A stretch of DNA of 32,208 nt from Bacteroidota bacterium (GCA_023251675.1 JAHEYJ010000018.1:1-32208), one strand, 5' to 3'. Shown: positions 8,540 through 16,693, numbered from the stretch's first letter. Program-made: numbers and translations. Notes: a model not told the origin generated them from the sequence alone.

Positions 8540-8553
8540 TTGACGATTATCAT
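8540..8553. promoter_or_regulatory. Possible Crp/Fnr-type site, TTGA-N6-TCAT
   Basis: The core TGA-N6-TCA has the half-site spacing of Crp/Fnr family operators, with one flank matching the Fnr-type TTGA. It lies 74 bases before the first Tat/iron-sulfur gene. A core of this size is expected by chance several times in a window this long, so support is weak. Confidence 0.25.
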
Positions 8554-8627
8554 TATTATACATGAGCAATGTCATTGGTGTGATTGCGCTTTAGTCAAAT
8601 ATTTAACACGCTAAATCAAATAAATTT

Positions 8628-9581
8628 ATGTCACAAAAAACAGAAGAAAATAACGAAAAAAAGACAAGGGAGGATAACAGCAGACGTGATTTTTTAAAGC
8701 TAGGTGTTTTTGCTGCTGGCCTTACGGTTGCCGGTGCAGGTCTCCAAAAAGCTTTTTCTGAGGAAAAAGAAACCGGAGAAAAAGTGAAAGTACTGACTAC
8801 TGAGGGTAAAGTAGTTGAAGTGGATACTGCACATATTAAAAAAGCGGAGGTTTGTTGTGTTTCTCCTAAAGAATCAAGAGAAGGCATTCCCAACAAAAAA
8901 TGGGTGATGGTCATCGATCTTTCTCGCTGTAAACACGCTCTCAAATGCCAGCATTCATGTCAGAAATATCACCATCTCTCCGGGATGAATGTATGGTTGA
9001 AAGTATTCAAAATGCAGGAAAGCGAAAATACAGCGCCCTATTGGATGCCGAAGCCGTGTATGCATTGCGATCGGCCGCCTTGTGTGAAAGTTTGCCCGGT
9101 AAGTGCTACTTATAAAAGGAGCGATGGAATTGTACTTGTTGATAACGAACGATGTGTTGGATGCCGATTCTGTATGGCGGCATGCCCTTATTCAACACGT
9201 TCATTTAACTGGGAAGAGCCCGAGTTACTTTCTGAAACTACTGGTGAAACCTATTCTCCTGAAAGAGGGTTTCCTCAAAAAAGAGGTACAGTTGAGAAAT
9301 GTGATTTCTGTCCTGATTTGCTAAGACAGGGAAAACTACCTCATTGTGTTGCCGCATGCCCCAACGGAGTTTTTTATATGGGAGATATGACTGAAGATAC
9401 AGTAACCAATGGAGATGAAACATTGCGTTTCAGCCAGTTAATGAAAGACAAAAGCGGTTACCGGCTTAATGACATATTAGGAACACACCCAAGCGTTTAT
9501 TATTTGCCTCCGGTAAATCGATTATTTCCGTTTAAAGAACCCGTTGCAGAAAATTCGGATAAGGAAAAAAAAGCTGAATAA
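8628..9581 (+). CDS. Tat-exported four-cluster ferredoxin subunit, copy 1
   Basis: 317 residues, member of the periplasmic iron-sulfur subunit family of complex iron-sulfur molybdoenzymes (PsrB/NrfC/DsrO-like). A Tat signal (SRRDFLKLG, residues 18-26) plus hydrophobic stretch to about 43 indicates export as a folded protein. Cluster motifs run as follows: C101-x5-C107-x3-C111; C144, C147, C152, C156; C176, C179, C182, C186; and C225, C228, C240, C244. In the first motif the usual second Cys is Ala104, leaving 15 ligands instead of 16. The protein probably relays electrons between the NrfD-type membrane subunit encoded next (86 bases on) and a periplasmic partner. It has a clear paralogue at 12062-12973 with the same substitution. 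No catalytic molybdopterin subunit is adjacent, so naming it after one enzyme is not justified. Confidence 0.88.
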   Translation: MSQKTEENNEKKTREDNSRRDFLKLGVFAAGLTVAGAGLQKAFSEEKETGEKVKVLTTEGKVVEVDTAHIKKAEVCCVSPKESREGIPNKKWVMVIDLSRCKHALKCQHSCQKYHHLSGMNVWLKVFKMQESENTAPYWMPKPCMHCDRPPCVKVCPVSATYKRSDGIVLVDNERCVGCRFCMAACPYSTRSFNWEEPELLSETTGETYSPERGFPQKRGTVEKCDFCPDLLRQGKLPHCVAACPNGVFYMGDMTEDTVTNGDETLRFSQLMKDKSGYRLNDILGTHPSVYYLPPVNRLFPFKEPVAENSDKEKKAE

Positions 9582-9667
9582 TCTTCAATAGTAACTTATT
9601 CATTAATAGTTTATAAAAAAAGAAATTCAACCCATCAATTTTAAGATAAGGAATATTTAATACACTT

Positions 9668-11038
9668 ATGGAAGAACCCAAAAAAATAACCAATGAAGCT
9701 GAGGCAATTCAGATGTTGCGTCAGTATAACGATGACCTGCTGCCCAGAAAATTCGGCATTGTAGGTAATACATGGACGGCTCTGCTGATCATCATATTTC
9801 TTACCGGGGTATATTGTTATACAAATCAGCTCAGGTATGGTTTAAGTATAACCGGAATGAGAGACTTTGTGTTCTGGGGAATTTATATTTCAAATTTTGT
9901 ATTCTTTGTTGCAATCAGCCTGGTTGGTTCGTTGGTAACGGCAGTACTTTATTTGTTAAATATTCCCTGGCGCGCGCCCCTCTCTCGGATTTCAGAAGTA
10001 ATTGCAGTTGCGGCAGTTATTTTTGCAGGGTTAATTATCATCGTAGATATGGGCCGCCCGGAGAGAATCGTGAACATGTTTCTTCATGGCCGTATTCAAT
10101 CACCAATTGTTTGGGATGTCATGGTTGTAACAACTTATATGACACTTAGTATTCTGCTTTTATATTTTCCCTTACTCCCGGGTATTGCCTTTTGCCGAGA
10201 CAATCTAAAAGGAATACCCAAATGGCAGAAATGGATGTATAATATCCTTTCATTAGGGTGGAAGTATAGTCCGGAACAATACCATATTGTAAAGAAGGCG
10301 ATAACTATTTTATCTGTAATGATCATCCCAGTAGCTCTGTGTATTCATACCGTTACTTCCTGGCTGTTTGCAAGTACCTACCGTCCCGGGTGGGACAGTA
10401 CCAACTTCGGAGCCTATTTTGTTTCCGGTGCATTTGTGGTTGGAGCTGGAGGAGTGATAGCCGGAATGGCTGTCCTTAGAAAATTTTACCCTTCCTACAA
10501 AACCTATCTTACCGATCTTCATTTTGACAGAATGGGTAAGCTGTTGGTTCTTCTTACTGTAGTTTATGCCTATTTTTCAATCAATGAATACCTGATTCCG
10601 GCATATAAAATGAAGGGAGAAGAAGCCGAACATCTGCATGAATTATTCACCGGTTATTACGCCCCTTTATTCTGGTCGGTCCAATTTTTCGGAATGGTAC
10701 TGCCGATCATTGTACTTCTCTTTAAAAAGGGAAGGAAGCCAATTCCTATGTTTATAATGGCGGTTTTGGTTGTTGTAGGAGCGTGGTTTAAGCGGTACCT
10801 GATTGTGATCCCAACCATGTCCTATCTTCCCATACAGGAAATTCCGGAAGCCTGGAAACATTATGCACCCACTTTTCAGGAATGGGCAATTACGTTAGGC
10901 TCACTGGCAGGTGCATTGTTGATCATTACTTTCTTTGTTCGTTTTTTCCCGATCATTTCAGTGTGGGAAGTAGCAGAAGAAAGAGGAGTTTCTCATGAAA
11001 CTATTTACAAACATTTAAATGAAGGAAATGAAAAATAA
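9668..11038 (+). CDS. NrfD/PsrC-type membrane subunit, copy 1
   Basis: 456-residue polytopic inner-membrane protein with roughly ten hydrophobic helices. The NrfD family resemblance lies in the second helix region (FVFWGIYISNFVFFVAISLVG) and in the segment VDMGRPERIVNMFLHGRIQS at about 130-150. NrfD-type subunits bind menaquinone/menaquinol and exchange electrons with the periplasmic iron-sulfur subunit. No heme ligands are conserved in this family, and some members translocate protons. The length exceeds the classic NrfD/PsrC (about 320) and is nearer to DsrP/ActC-like proteins. It lies between the iron-sulfur gene and the uncharacterised anchored protein. The second copy at 13010-14380 is exactly the same length, so the module was duplicated as a unit. 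Confidence 0.85.
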   Translation: MEEPKKITNEAEAIQMLRQYNDDLLPRKFGIVGNTWTALLIIIFLTGVYCYTNQLRYGLSITGMRDFVFWGIYISNFVFFVAISLVGSLVTAVLYLLNIPWRAPLSRISEVIAVAAVIFAGLIIIVDMGRPERIVNMFLHGRIQSPIVWDVMVVTTYMTLSILLLYFPLLPGIAFCRDNLKGIPKWQKWMYNILSLGWKYSPEQYHIVKKAITILSVMIIPVALCIHTVTSWLFASTYRPGWDSTNFGAYFVSGAFVVGAGGVIAGMAVLRKFYPSYKTYLTDLHFDRMGKLLVLLTVVYAYFSINEYLIPAYKMKGEEAEHLHELFTGYYAPLFWSVQFFGMVLPIIVLLFKKGRKPIPMFIMAVLVVVGAWFKRYLIVIPTMSYLPIQEIPEAWKHYAPTFQEWAITLGSLAGALLIITFFVRFFPIISVWEVAEERGVSHETIYKHLNEGNEK

Positions 11039-11042
11039 TTTT

Positions 11043-11975
11043 ATGAACCACTTATTTAAAAAATTACGACATGGAACTATTTCCGTTTCGTTAATAACTG
11101 TTACGTGTCTCTTTATAAATAAAGAGGCTATTTCTCAGGCAGAGAAAGATTCTGCCAAACTTTCTGCAACGATGACCGTAAGTTATAAAGCATCGAATGG
11201 CAGCAGGAGTATAAAAGTGAATTTAAAGCGGAAGGTAGAGAAAAAATTTATCGCTGTAGATAATTTGAAAACACCGGTCAGCCTTTATTTTAAATCAGTG
11301 AAAGAACATAATCCTGCTGATGGTACCGGCTTAGTTGGCAAACTTTATCTTGGTAAAGATGGTGAAGGTGTTTTTGAAATTCCTGACGATATTAATAAAC
11401 TGATTTCCGGCTTGCATAAGTACACGTTCATTGCCAAATTTGATGCTGATCCTATATACGAAGATGCTGAAGAAGAGATTTCAATTGCTGATTCAAAAAT
11501 TACGCTCAGCTATTTAGGTGAGGATTCCATTAAAACAGCAACGGCTACACTTTATGAATGGAAAGACAGCGCCTATGTTCCCGTTGCAGGCGCCGAACTT
11601 AAGTTGGGCATTAAACGCACTTTCAGCATATTTCCTATAGGAGAAAGTGGAGCCGTTACGGATTCAAGCGGAAAGGTATCAGCGGATCTTCCTTTGGATA
11701 TGCCCGGAACCTTTGACCGGAAAATAACCATCGTCGCAAAAATTGATGAACATGAATCGTTCGGAAATGTGGAAGTATCAAAAGAAGTTCCTTGGTCCGT
11801 ACTTCCGGAGCCGATTCCTGAAATTGGTCGCGCCTTATGGGCGACTGGCGATAATGCACCATATGTTTTGGTTTTTTCATCCCTATCAATAATTGCCGTT
11901 ATTTGGGGAACTATTTTTTACCTGATATCATTGCTAATAAAAATCAGGAAAATTGGTCGGGATAAATCATCCTGA
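11043..11975 (+). CDS. Exported membrane-anchored protein of unknown function, copy 1
   Basis: I do not recognise a named family. About 310 residues from the ATG at 11043, four bases after the nrfD stop; in-frame ATGs at 11019 and 11028 would overlap it. A signal peptide ends near residue 32 (ISQ), followed by about 235 residues predicted by eye to be beta-rich, with Gly/Asp turns such as KDGEGVFEIPDD and TDSSGKVSADLP. A conserved segment RALWATGDNAPY leads into one transmembrane helix (about 272-294, ending WGTIFYLISLLIKI) and a short basic cytoplasmic tail. The body would lie in the periplasm. No Cys-based cofactor motif is present. It pairs with a homologue in the second module (14403-15323), sharing the RALWA and VWGTI segments, which implies it is a fixed subunit of the complex. 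Confidence 0.75.
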   Translation: MNHLFKKLRHGTISVSLITVTCLFINKEAISQAEKDSAKLSATMTVSYKASNGSRSIKVNLKRKVEKKFIAVDNLKTPVSLYFKSVKEHNPADGTGLVGKLYLGKDGEGVFEIPDDINKLISGLHKYTFIAKFDADPIYEDAEEEISIADSKITLSYLGEDSIKTATATLYEWKDSAYVPVAGAELKLGIKRTFSIFPIGESGAVTDSSGKVSADLPLDMPGTFDRKITIVAKIDEHESFGNVEVSKEVPWSVLPEPIPEIGRALWATGDNAPYVLVFSSLSIIAVIWGTIFYLISLLIKIRKIGRDKSS

Positions 11976-12061
11976 TGAATGAGAGGAGTCATAAGTTATT
12001 TCCTGTAAACTGTTGTTCTTTGAGGTGTTAAAAATAATTTTTAACTCTCAAAAAATAACAT

Positions 12062-12973
12062 ATGGAAGATGAGCAAAAAAACAGGCGCAATTTTCTCAAA
12101 TTTGGATTTCTTGCGGCTGGATTAACGGCAGCAGGTGTAGCCCTTAATAAAGTAGCATCAGGCGATGAGGGCGCTGAAGAAAAAGTTAAAGTTCTTACGG
12201 CCGATGGAAGATTAGCCGAAGTAGCTAAATCAAAAGTAGAAAGCTCCGAATCACTTTCCGCAGCAAGCAAACATGTCCGCCAGGGAATTCCGGGCAGGAA
12301 ATTTATTATGGTCATTGACCTCACGCGTTGCAAGAATGCAAGGAAATGTCTTGAAGGCTGCCAAAAGATGCACAACTTTCTTCCGCCGGTTGAATGGCTG
12401 AAAGTAAAGGAAATGCAGGATTCGGAATTATCCGGAAAATATTGGTTTCCACAATTATGTTACCAGTGTGATAATCCTCCTTGTTGTAAAGTATGCCCGG
12501 TAGGAGCTACTTTTAAACGCAGTGATGGGATTGTTGGAATAGATAACGAGCGATGTATCGGGTGTAAATTTTGTATGGCCGCTTGCCCGTATTCGTCCCG
12601 AAGTTTTAATTATGGAAACCCCAAACAAGTTGAATATTCTAAAAATCATCCCTTAAAAAGTTGTCATACCATGGACCCGAATATGGTGGGTACAGTATCC
12701 AAATGCGATTTTTGTCCGGACTTTGGTTCTAAAGGAATTTTGCCTGCCTGTGTAAGATCCTGCCCGAATGGTGTAATCTTTTACGGCGATGAGAACGAAG
12801 ATGTAGTCTCAAACGGAGAGCAAGTGCTGCGCTTAAAAGACCTTCTTGTAAATAACGGTGGCTATCGGCAATTTGAAGTTTTCGGAACAAAACCAAGAGT
12901 ATATTATCTGCCCCCGGTTAATAGGTTGTTTCCATTTAAACCGGATCCGGTAGAACATAATCAGGAGGAGTAA
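12062..12973 (+). CDS. Tat-exported four-cluster ferredoxin subunit, copy 2
   Basis: 303 residues, paralogue of the protein at 8628-9581. The Tat signal is NRRNFLKFG (7-15). Cluster motifs are C90-x5-C96-x3-C100; C133, C136, C141, C145; C165, C168, C171, C175; and C215, C218, C230, C234. As in copy 1, the second ligand of the first motif is Ala (Ala93), so the substitution predates the duplication or is under selection. Extra Cys142 and Cys201 occur here only. Copies share VVDL/VIDL-type context, the RSDGIV segment and the C-terminal VYYLPPVNRLFPFK. The gene starts 86 bases after the first anchored protein, the same gap as between the first iron-sulfur and NrfD genes. The role is periplasmic electron relay to or from its own NrfD partner. 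Confidence 0.88.
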   Translation: MEDEQKNRRNFLKFGFLAAGLTAAGVALNKVASGDEGAEEKVKVLTADGRLAEVAKSKVESSESLSAASKHVRQGIPGRKFIMVIDLTRCKNARKCLEGCQKMHNFLPPVEWLKVKEMQDSELSGKYWFPQLCYQCDNPPCCKVCPVGATFKRSDGIVGIDNERCIGCKFCMAACPYSSRSFNYGNPKQVEYSKNHPLKSCHTMDPNMVGTVSKCDFCPDFGSKGILPACVRSCPNGVIFYGDENEDVVSNGEQVLRLKDLLVNNGGYRQFEVFGTKPRVYYLPPVNRLFPFKPDPVEHNQEE

Positions 12974-13009
12974 TGAACAAGAAAATACAATAAGAATAAA
13001 AAATACTTT

Positions 13010-14380
13010 ATGAAAAACGAAACCACTGCTGTTGACAGCGTTTTGATGAATAAATACGAAGCAATGCATGATGAATTGCTTCGCCCAATTCAAAAAACCG
13101 GGTTGGCAGGGAAAATTTGGATTGGATTTCTGTTTTGTGTTTTTTTTGCAGGCGTTTTTGCGTTTTACACACAAGAGACAAAAAGCAAATATGAGACCAT
13201 ATCGCTGAATAATTACACCATGTGGGGAATATATATATCAAACTTTGTTTTTTTTGTTGCATTAAGTTTAGTAGGGGCACTCATGTCTGCAGTTTTGAAA
13301 CTTACAAACTTTGAGTGGTACCGACCTTTATCCCGCATCGCCGAAGTGATTGCTGTAGCAGCAATCATGTTTGCTGGTGTAGGAATTATCGTTGCTATGG
13401 GTCATCCAGAGCGGCTTTATTTTTTATTGACACATGGCCGATTGCAATCCCCAATAATTTGGGACATTGTTGTAATCATAACTTATTTTGTTGCAACCAG
13501 TTTGTTTTTATTTATCCCTTTAATACCCGGCATTTCACAATTAAGCAACCATTTAAAGGATAAACCCAAATGGCAAATGTGGATGTATAAAAAATTAAGC
13601 TTGAGCTGGAGAGGAACCCCTGAGCAATGGAAAATAGTTAAAAGATGCATTACCATTTTAGCGATCTTAATTATTCCTTTAGGTATCTCCATCCACACCG
13701 TAACAGCCTGGCTTTTTGCCTCTACATTAAGAGCGGAATGGAATAGCACAAACTTCGGGGCCTATTTTATTGCCGGTGCATTTTTATTGGGCGTGGCAGC
13801 TGTCATAGTAGGCACATTTTTCTTCCGTAAATACTATCGTTTTGAAAAATACCTGACAGATTCTTATTTCGATAAAATGGGAAAGATGCTTGTGTTTCTT
13901 TCAGGCGTTTATTTTTATTTTAATATCAATGAATACCTGGTACCTGCATTTAAAATGGATAGTATGCATTCGCAATACCTGTTAGATGAATTTACGGGTA
14001 AAGATGCAATTTTGTTTTGGCTGGTATTCTTATTTGGAATTTTTGTTCCGGCAATACTCCCTCTTTTCAAATCAATGCTCAAGCCTTGGCCATTAACGGT
14101 TATTGCAATCCTTGTTGTAATTGCCGCCTGGTTTAAACGCTATATTATTGTGATACCGGGATTATCTCATCCCTATCTCCCAATCCAGAATGTTCCCCAT
14201 TCATGGACACATTATGTCCCAAGTTTAATTGAATGTATGGTAGTAGCAGGAATTTTTGCTGCTGCACTTCTCTTTATCACCTTGTTTTCTAAATTTTTTC
14301 CAATTATATCCGTGTGGGAAGTTGCAGAAGGCGATGGAGTTTCTCTTGAAAAAATTAATTTATTATCAAAAAAAGCATAA
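13010..14380 (+). CDS. NrfD/PsrC-type membrane subunit, copy 2
   Basis: 456 residues with about ten transmembrane helices, identical in length to the copy at 9668-11038. Shared landmarks include WGIYISNFVFFVA, the SRIAEVIAVAA helix, VAMGHPERLYFLLTHGRLQS (GHPER here, GRPER in copy 1), the INEYLVPAFKM segment, WFKRY and the end FPIISVWEVAEGDGVS. These conserved charged residues inside or next to helices are candidates for the quinone site or a proton path. It is 36 bases after its iron-sulfur partner and 22 bases before the anchored protein, so all three are one transcript. Divergence between copies argues for distinct substrates, potentials or partner proteins, not simple dosage. Confidence 0.85.
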   Translation: MKNETTAVDSVLMNKYEAMHDELLRPIQKTGLAGKIWIGFLFCVFFAGVFAFYTQETKSKYETISLNNYTMWGIYISNFVFFVALSLVGALMSAVLKLTNFEWYRPLSRIAEVIAVAAIMFAGVGIIVAMGHPERLYFLLTHGRLQSPIIWDIVVIITYFVATSLFLFIPLIPGISQLSNHLKDKPKWQMWMYKKLSLSWRGTPEQWKIVKRCITILAILIIPLGISIHTVTAWLFASTLRAEWNSTNFGAYFIAGAFLLGVAAVIVGTFFFRKYYRFEKYLTDSYFDKMGKMLVFLSGVYFYFNINEYLVPAFKMDSMHSQYLLDEFTGKDAILFWLVFLFGIFVPAILPLFKSMLKPWPLTVIAILVVIAAWFKRYIIVIPGLSHPYLPIQNVPHSWTHYVPSLIECMVVAGIFAAALLFITLFSKFFPIISVWEVAEGDGVSLEKINLLSKKA

Positions 14381-14402
14381 GCAACAATATAAATCTCTAT
14401 TT

Positions 14403-15323
14403 ATGAACTTCAATAATACAGCTCAAAATAAATTTATCAAAAGTTTGATCGCTGCAATACTTTTCCTGTTGATTCCTTTCGTCTATGGTTATAGCCAGGA
14501 TTCGACTGAAAAGAAAAAACCACTATTGAGTATTACTTATTATAATGTTAACAGCGATTCTTTTTTTGTAAAAGTAAGTTCTGGATACAAGGATGAAAAA
14601 TTCTTTCCTATCGAATATCAAAATGTTAAATTATATTTGAACGAAGCCGATAAGAATAATTTTCTTGGGGATGTTATGACTGACCCCAAAGGAGAAGGAA
14701 TAATTCACCTTCCACAAAAATTTAAGGGAATGATAGATTCGCTCTCAACCTTTGATCTTGTTGCAGAGACGGATGCCGATGTGAAATATAAAGCGGCTAT
14801 CGGATCAACCACAATTGAAAATGCCTTTTTAGACGTACAAATCAGGATCGTTGATACAACTAAGATGATTCGGGTTTATGTTTATAAAAAAGGAGCAAAA
14901 GTTAAATCACCCATTAAAGGTGTTGAGATGAGTTTTTTTGTAAAAAGAATGGTTGGATTATTCCCTTTATCAGATAAAACCATTTCTACAGACAGTGCCG
15001 GAATGGCTGAAATGGAATATGCAATTACGGATATGCCAGGTGATTCGTTGGGGGCTATACTTGTTGGTGCTAAAATTGCTGATGCAGATACATATGGAAA
15101 TATATTTAGTATGAAAGAAACATTCTGGGGAGCTAAAACATTTAATAATTATGAATCTGTTCGAGCCTTATGGGCTCCTGCAGACAGAGTGCCGGTTTGG
15201 CTGATCGTTCTTGCTTTAGGGATCATTATTACTGTTTGGGGAACAATCTTATTTATTATTTATCAAGTTTATAGGATTTTTAGACTTGGTCAGCAAGAAA
15301 TTAAAAGGGAAGCAAATCTTTAA
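14403..15323 (+). CDS. Exported membrane-anchored protein of unknown function, copy 2
   Basis: 306 residues from the ATG at 14403, 22 bases after the NrfD stop; the frame extends upstream into that gene but those codons are overlapped. A signal peptide ends near residue 32 (YGYSQ). A predicted beta-rich periplasmic body follows, then RALWAPADRVPVW and one transmembrane helix (about 268-292, containing ITVWGTILFIIYQVYRI) with a basic tail. Its order of features, length and the RALWA/VWGTI segments match copy 1 at 11043-11975, although overall identity by eye is low, so the pair has diverged much more than the iron-sulfur or NrfD subunits. It ends 30 bases before a cytochrome c gene, so it may form the docking surface for that cytochrome; this is inference. 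Confidence 0.75.
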   Translation: MNFNNTAQNKFIKSLIAAILFLLIPFVYGYSQDSTEKKKPLLSITYYNVNSDSFFVKVSSGYKDEKFFPIEYQNVKLYLNEADKNNFLGDVMTDPKGEGIIHLPQKFKGMIDSLSTFDLVAETDADVKYKAAIGSTTIENAFLDVQIRIVDTTKMIRVYVYKKGAKVKSPIKGVEMSFFVKRMVGLFPLSDKTISTDSAGMAEMEYAITDMPGDSLGAILVGAKIADADTYGNIFSMKETFWGAKTFNNYESVRALWAPADRVPVWLIVLALGIIITVWGTILFIIYQVYRIFRLGQQEIKREANL

Positions 15324-15353
15324 AAACGAAACATAAACCAATAAACACATTTT

Positions 15354-15785
15354 ATGAAAACTACATCGAAAAACAAATTTTTAAAAGCTATCATTATGCT
15401 CTTTGCCATTGTTGGAATGGTTGACTTGTCATTTATCAGTTATGCACAGGATGCCAAAAAGAAACCATGGGTGGTTCCTGAAAAATCCAAGACAGCAAAA
15501 AATCCTGTTAAGTCTGATGCTGCTAATCTGGAGTCGGGAAAAGCATTATTTACAAAACATTGCAAGTCTTGCCATGGTGTAAAAGGATTGGGTGATGGGC
15601 CTAAATCAAAGGAACTTAATACACCAACTGGTGATTTTTCTGTTGATCTAAAGGACCAAACGGATGGAGATCTTTTTTACAAAACCAAAGAAGGAAGAGA
15701 TGATATGCCTTCATTCGGCAAGAAGATTCCTGATGACAATGAAATCTGGGCATTAGTAAATTACTTGAGGTCATTGGCGAAATAA
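15354..15785 (+). CDS. Periplasmic monoheme cytochrome c, copy 1
   Basis: 143 residues: signal peptide to about residue 31 (SYA-QDAKKK), a Lys/Pro-rich linker, and a class I cytochrome c domain with CKSCH at about 70-74 and the distal Met in DDMPSFGKK. The linker PWVVPEKSK could act as a flexible tether. It is 30 bases after the second anchored protein and directly followed by a strong terminator, so it closes the 8-gene-module transcript. It is the most likely electron acceptor or donor for the iron-sulfur/NrfD complexes. A paralogue with about 20 amino-acid differences by my count lies 470 bases downstream. Confidence 0.9.
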   Translation: MKTTSKNKFLKAIIMLFAIVGMVDLSFISYAQDAKKKPWVVPEKSKTAKNPVKSDAANLESGKALFTKHCKSCHGVKGLGDGPKSKELNTPTGDFSVDLKDQTDGDLFYKTKEGRDDMPSFGKKIPDDNEIWALVNYLRSLAK

Positions 15786-15794
15786 AGAGATATT

Positions 15795-15830
15795 AAAGTA
15801 GGACCGATCTTATATCGGTTCTACTTTATT
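15795..15830 (+). terminator. Rho-independent terminator after cytochrome c copy 1
   Basis: A 14-bp stem (AAAGTAGGACCGAT with ATCGGTTCTACTTT, one G-T pair) and a 5-base CTTAT loop are followed by a T-rich tract, starting ten bases after the stop codon. Confidence 0.85.
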
Positions 15831-16190
15831 TTGATAATTATGTTTGCACAAGATCACTGAGTCGAGAATTTTTTTCCAAATTATTTCACTACTTTATTAT
15901 AGCAGTAATTTTTTTTCAAGTCATTTTATTTATAAAATCCTTTTCTTTAAAAGATTCTATCCCCTATCGAATAATATGTATTTATACTTCTAAGTATTGC
16001 CATTTTCTAGGGGAAATATACTTTATAATATTCTATGTCACTCTTAAAAAGATGATGACAGTCAGGTTTTCATTGACTTTTCTTTTCTACCTATGGCATA
16101 GTCTTTGTAAAAAGTGAGATGTAATATTTAATAATACCCTTCACGTCATTAAAAAATTTATAATTTTAAATTTAAAATTTAAAAACAAAT

Positions 16191-16220
16191 TTTGACAAGA
16201 ATAAGAAGTAATTATTTTTA
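16191..16220 (+). promoter_or_regulatory. Candidate promoter for cytochrome c copy 2
   Basis: TTTG at 16191-16194 and TATTTTTA at 16213-16220 are 18 bases apart, resembling the Bacteroidota -33/-7 pair (TTTG and TAnnTTTG) with one mismatch in the -7 box. Transcription would begin about 30 bases before the start codon. Confidence 0.35.
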
Positions 16221-16255
16221 AAAAAAGTATCTACAAATTAAACCCTAAACAATTT

Positions 16256-16693
16256 ATGAAAACAACATCAAAAAACAAATTCTTAAAAGCAGCTATTATG
16301 TTGCTTGCCATCGTTGGAATGGTGAACCTGTCATTTACGAGTTATGCACAGGATGCAAAGAAAAAACCATGGGTGGTACCAGAGAAATCAAAAGCAGTTA
16401 AAAACCCTGTAAAATCGGATGCGGCAAATATTGAATCAGGGAAAGCTTTATATACCAAGCATTGCAAATCGTGCCATGGTGTAAAAGGATTGGGCGATGG
16501 TCCAAAATCAGCTGAGCTAGCAACTGCATGTGGTGACATTTCTGTTGATTTAAAAGATCAAACGGATGGAGAAGTTTTTTTTAAAGTAAAAGAAGGCAGA
16601 GATGATATGCCATCATTTGGTAAAAAAATTCCTGATGACAATGAAATTTGGGCACTTGTGAACTACGTTCGTTCATTAGCTCCTGCAAAATAG
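16256..16693 (+). CDS. Periplasmic monoheme cytochrome c, copy 2
   Basis: 145 residues, paralogue of 15354-15785. It has the same signal peptide, PWVVPEKSK linker, CKSCH heme motif and DDMPSFGKK ligand loop. Differences cluster between the heme motif and the Met loop, where this copy reads AELATACGD in place of KELNTPTGD. That adds a non-heme Cys at residue 92, which could form a disulfide-linked dimer or a contact with a partner. Codons differ at many third positions although the protein is conserved, pointing to an old duplication held by selection. It is isolated by a terminator on each side and a candidate promoter of its own, so it can be expressed separately from the modules. Confidence 0.9.
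   Translation: MKTTSKNKFLKAAIMLLAIVGMVNLSFTSYAQDAKKKPWVVPEKSKAVKNPVKSDAANIESGKALYTKHCKSCHGVKGLGDGPKSAELATACGDISVDLKDQTDGEVFFKVKEGRDDMPSFGKKIPDDNEIWALVNYVRSLAPAK

Larger units (their letters stand above)
8305..8627. other. Intergenic region upstream of the FeS/NrfD operon
   Basis: 323 AT-rich bases without a gene. They hold a 10-bp hairpin at 8408-8430 (TATTTATTTC, loop TAA) that may end transcription of the preceding remnant, and a TTGA-N6-TCAT element at 8540-8553. They presumably contain the promoter of the downstream operon, but no clear TAnnTTTG box was found. Confidence 0.4.
15786..16255. other. Intergenic region between the twin cytochromes
   Basis: 470 very AT-rich bases with no gene. 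They hold the terminator of the first cytochrome (15795-15830), an 18-base perfect AT palindrome at 16162-16179 (AATTTTAAATTTAAAATT) and a candidate promoter at 16191-16220. The arrangement suggests the second cytochrome is transcribed independently. Confidence 0.45.

Noticed and set aside
8628-16693. Assigning the modules to alternative complex III
   Set aside because: Although two NrfD-type proteins and a monoheme cytochrome fit, there is no ActA pentaheme protein and no large ActB fusion, and each NrfD protein has its own separate Tat-iron-sulfur partner.
977-16693. Arsenate or arsenite respiration (Arr/Arx), suggested by acr3 together with FeS and NrfD proteins
   Set aside because: No ArrA/ArxA-type catalytic subunit is present and acr3 is in a different operon on the opposite strand; the link would rest on proximity alone.
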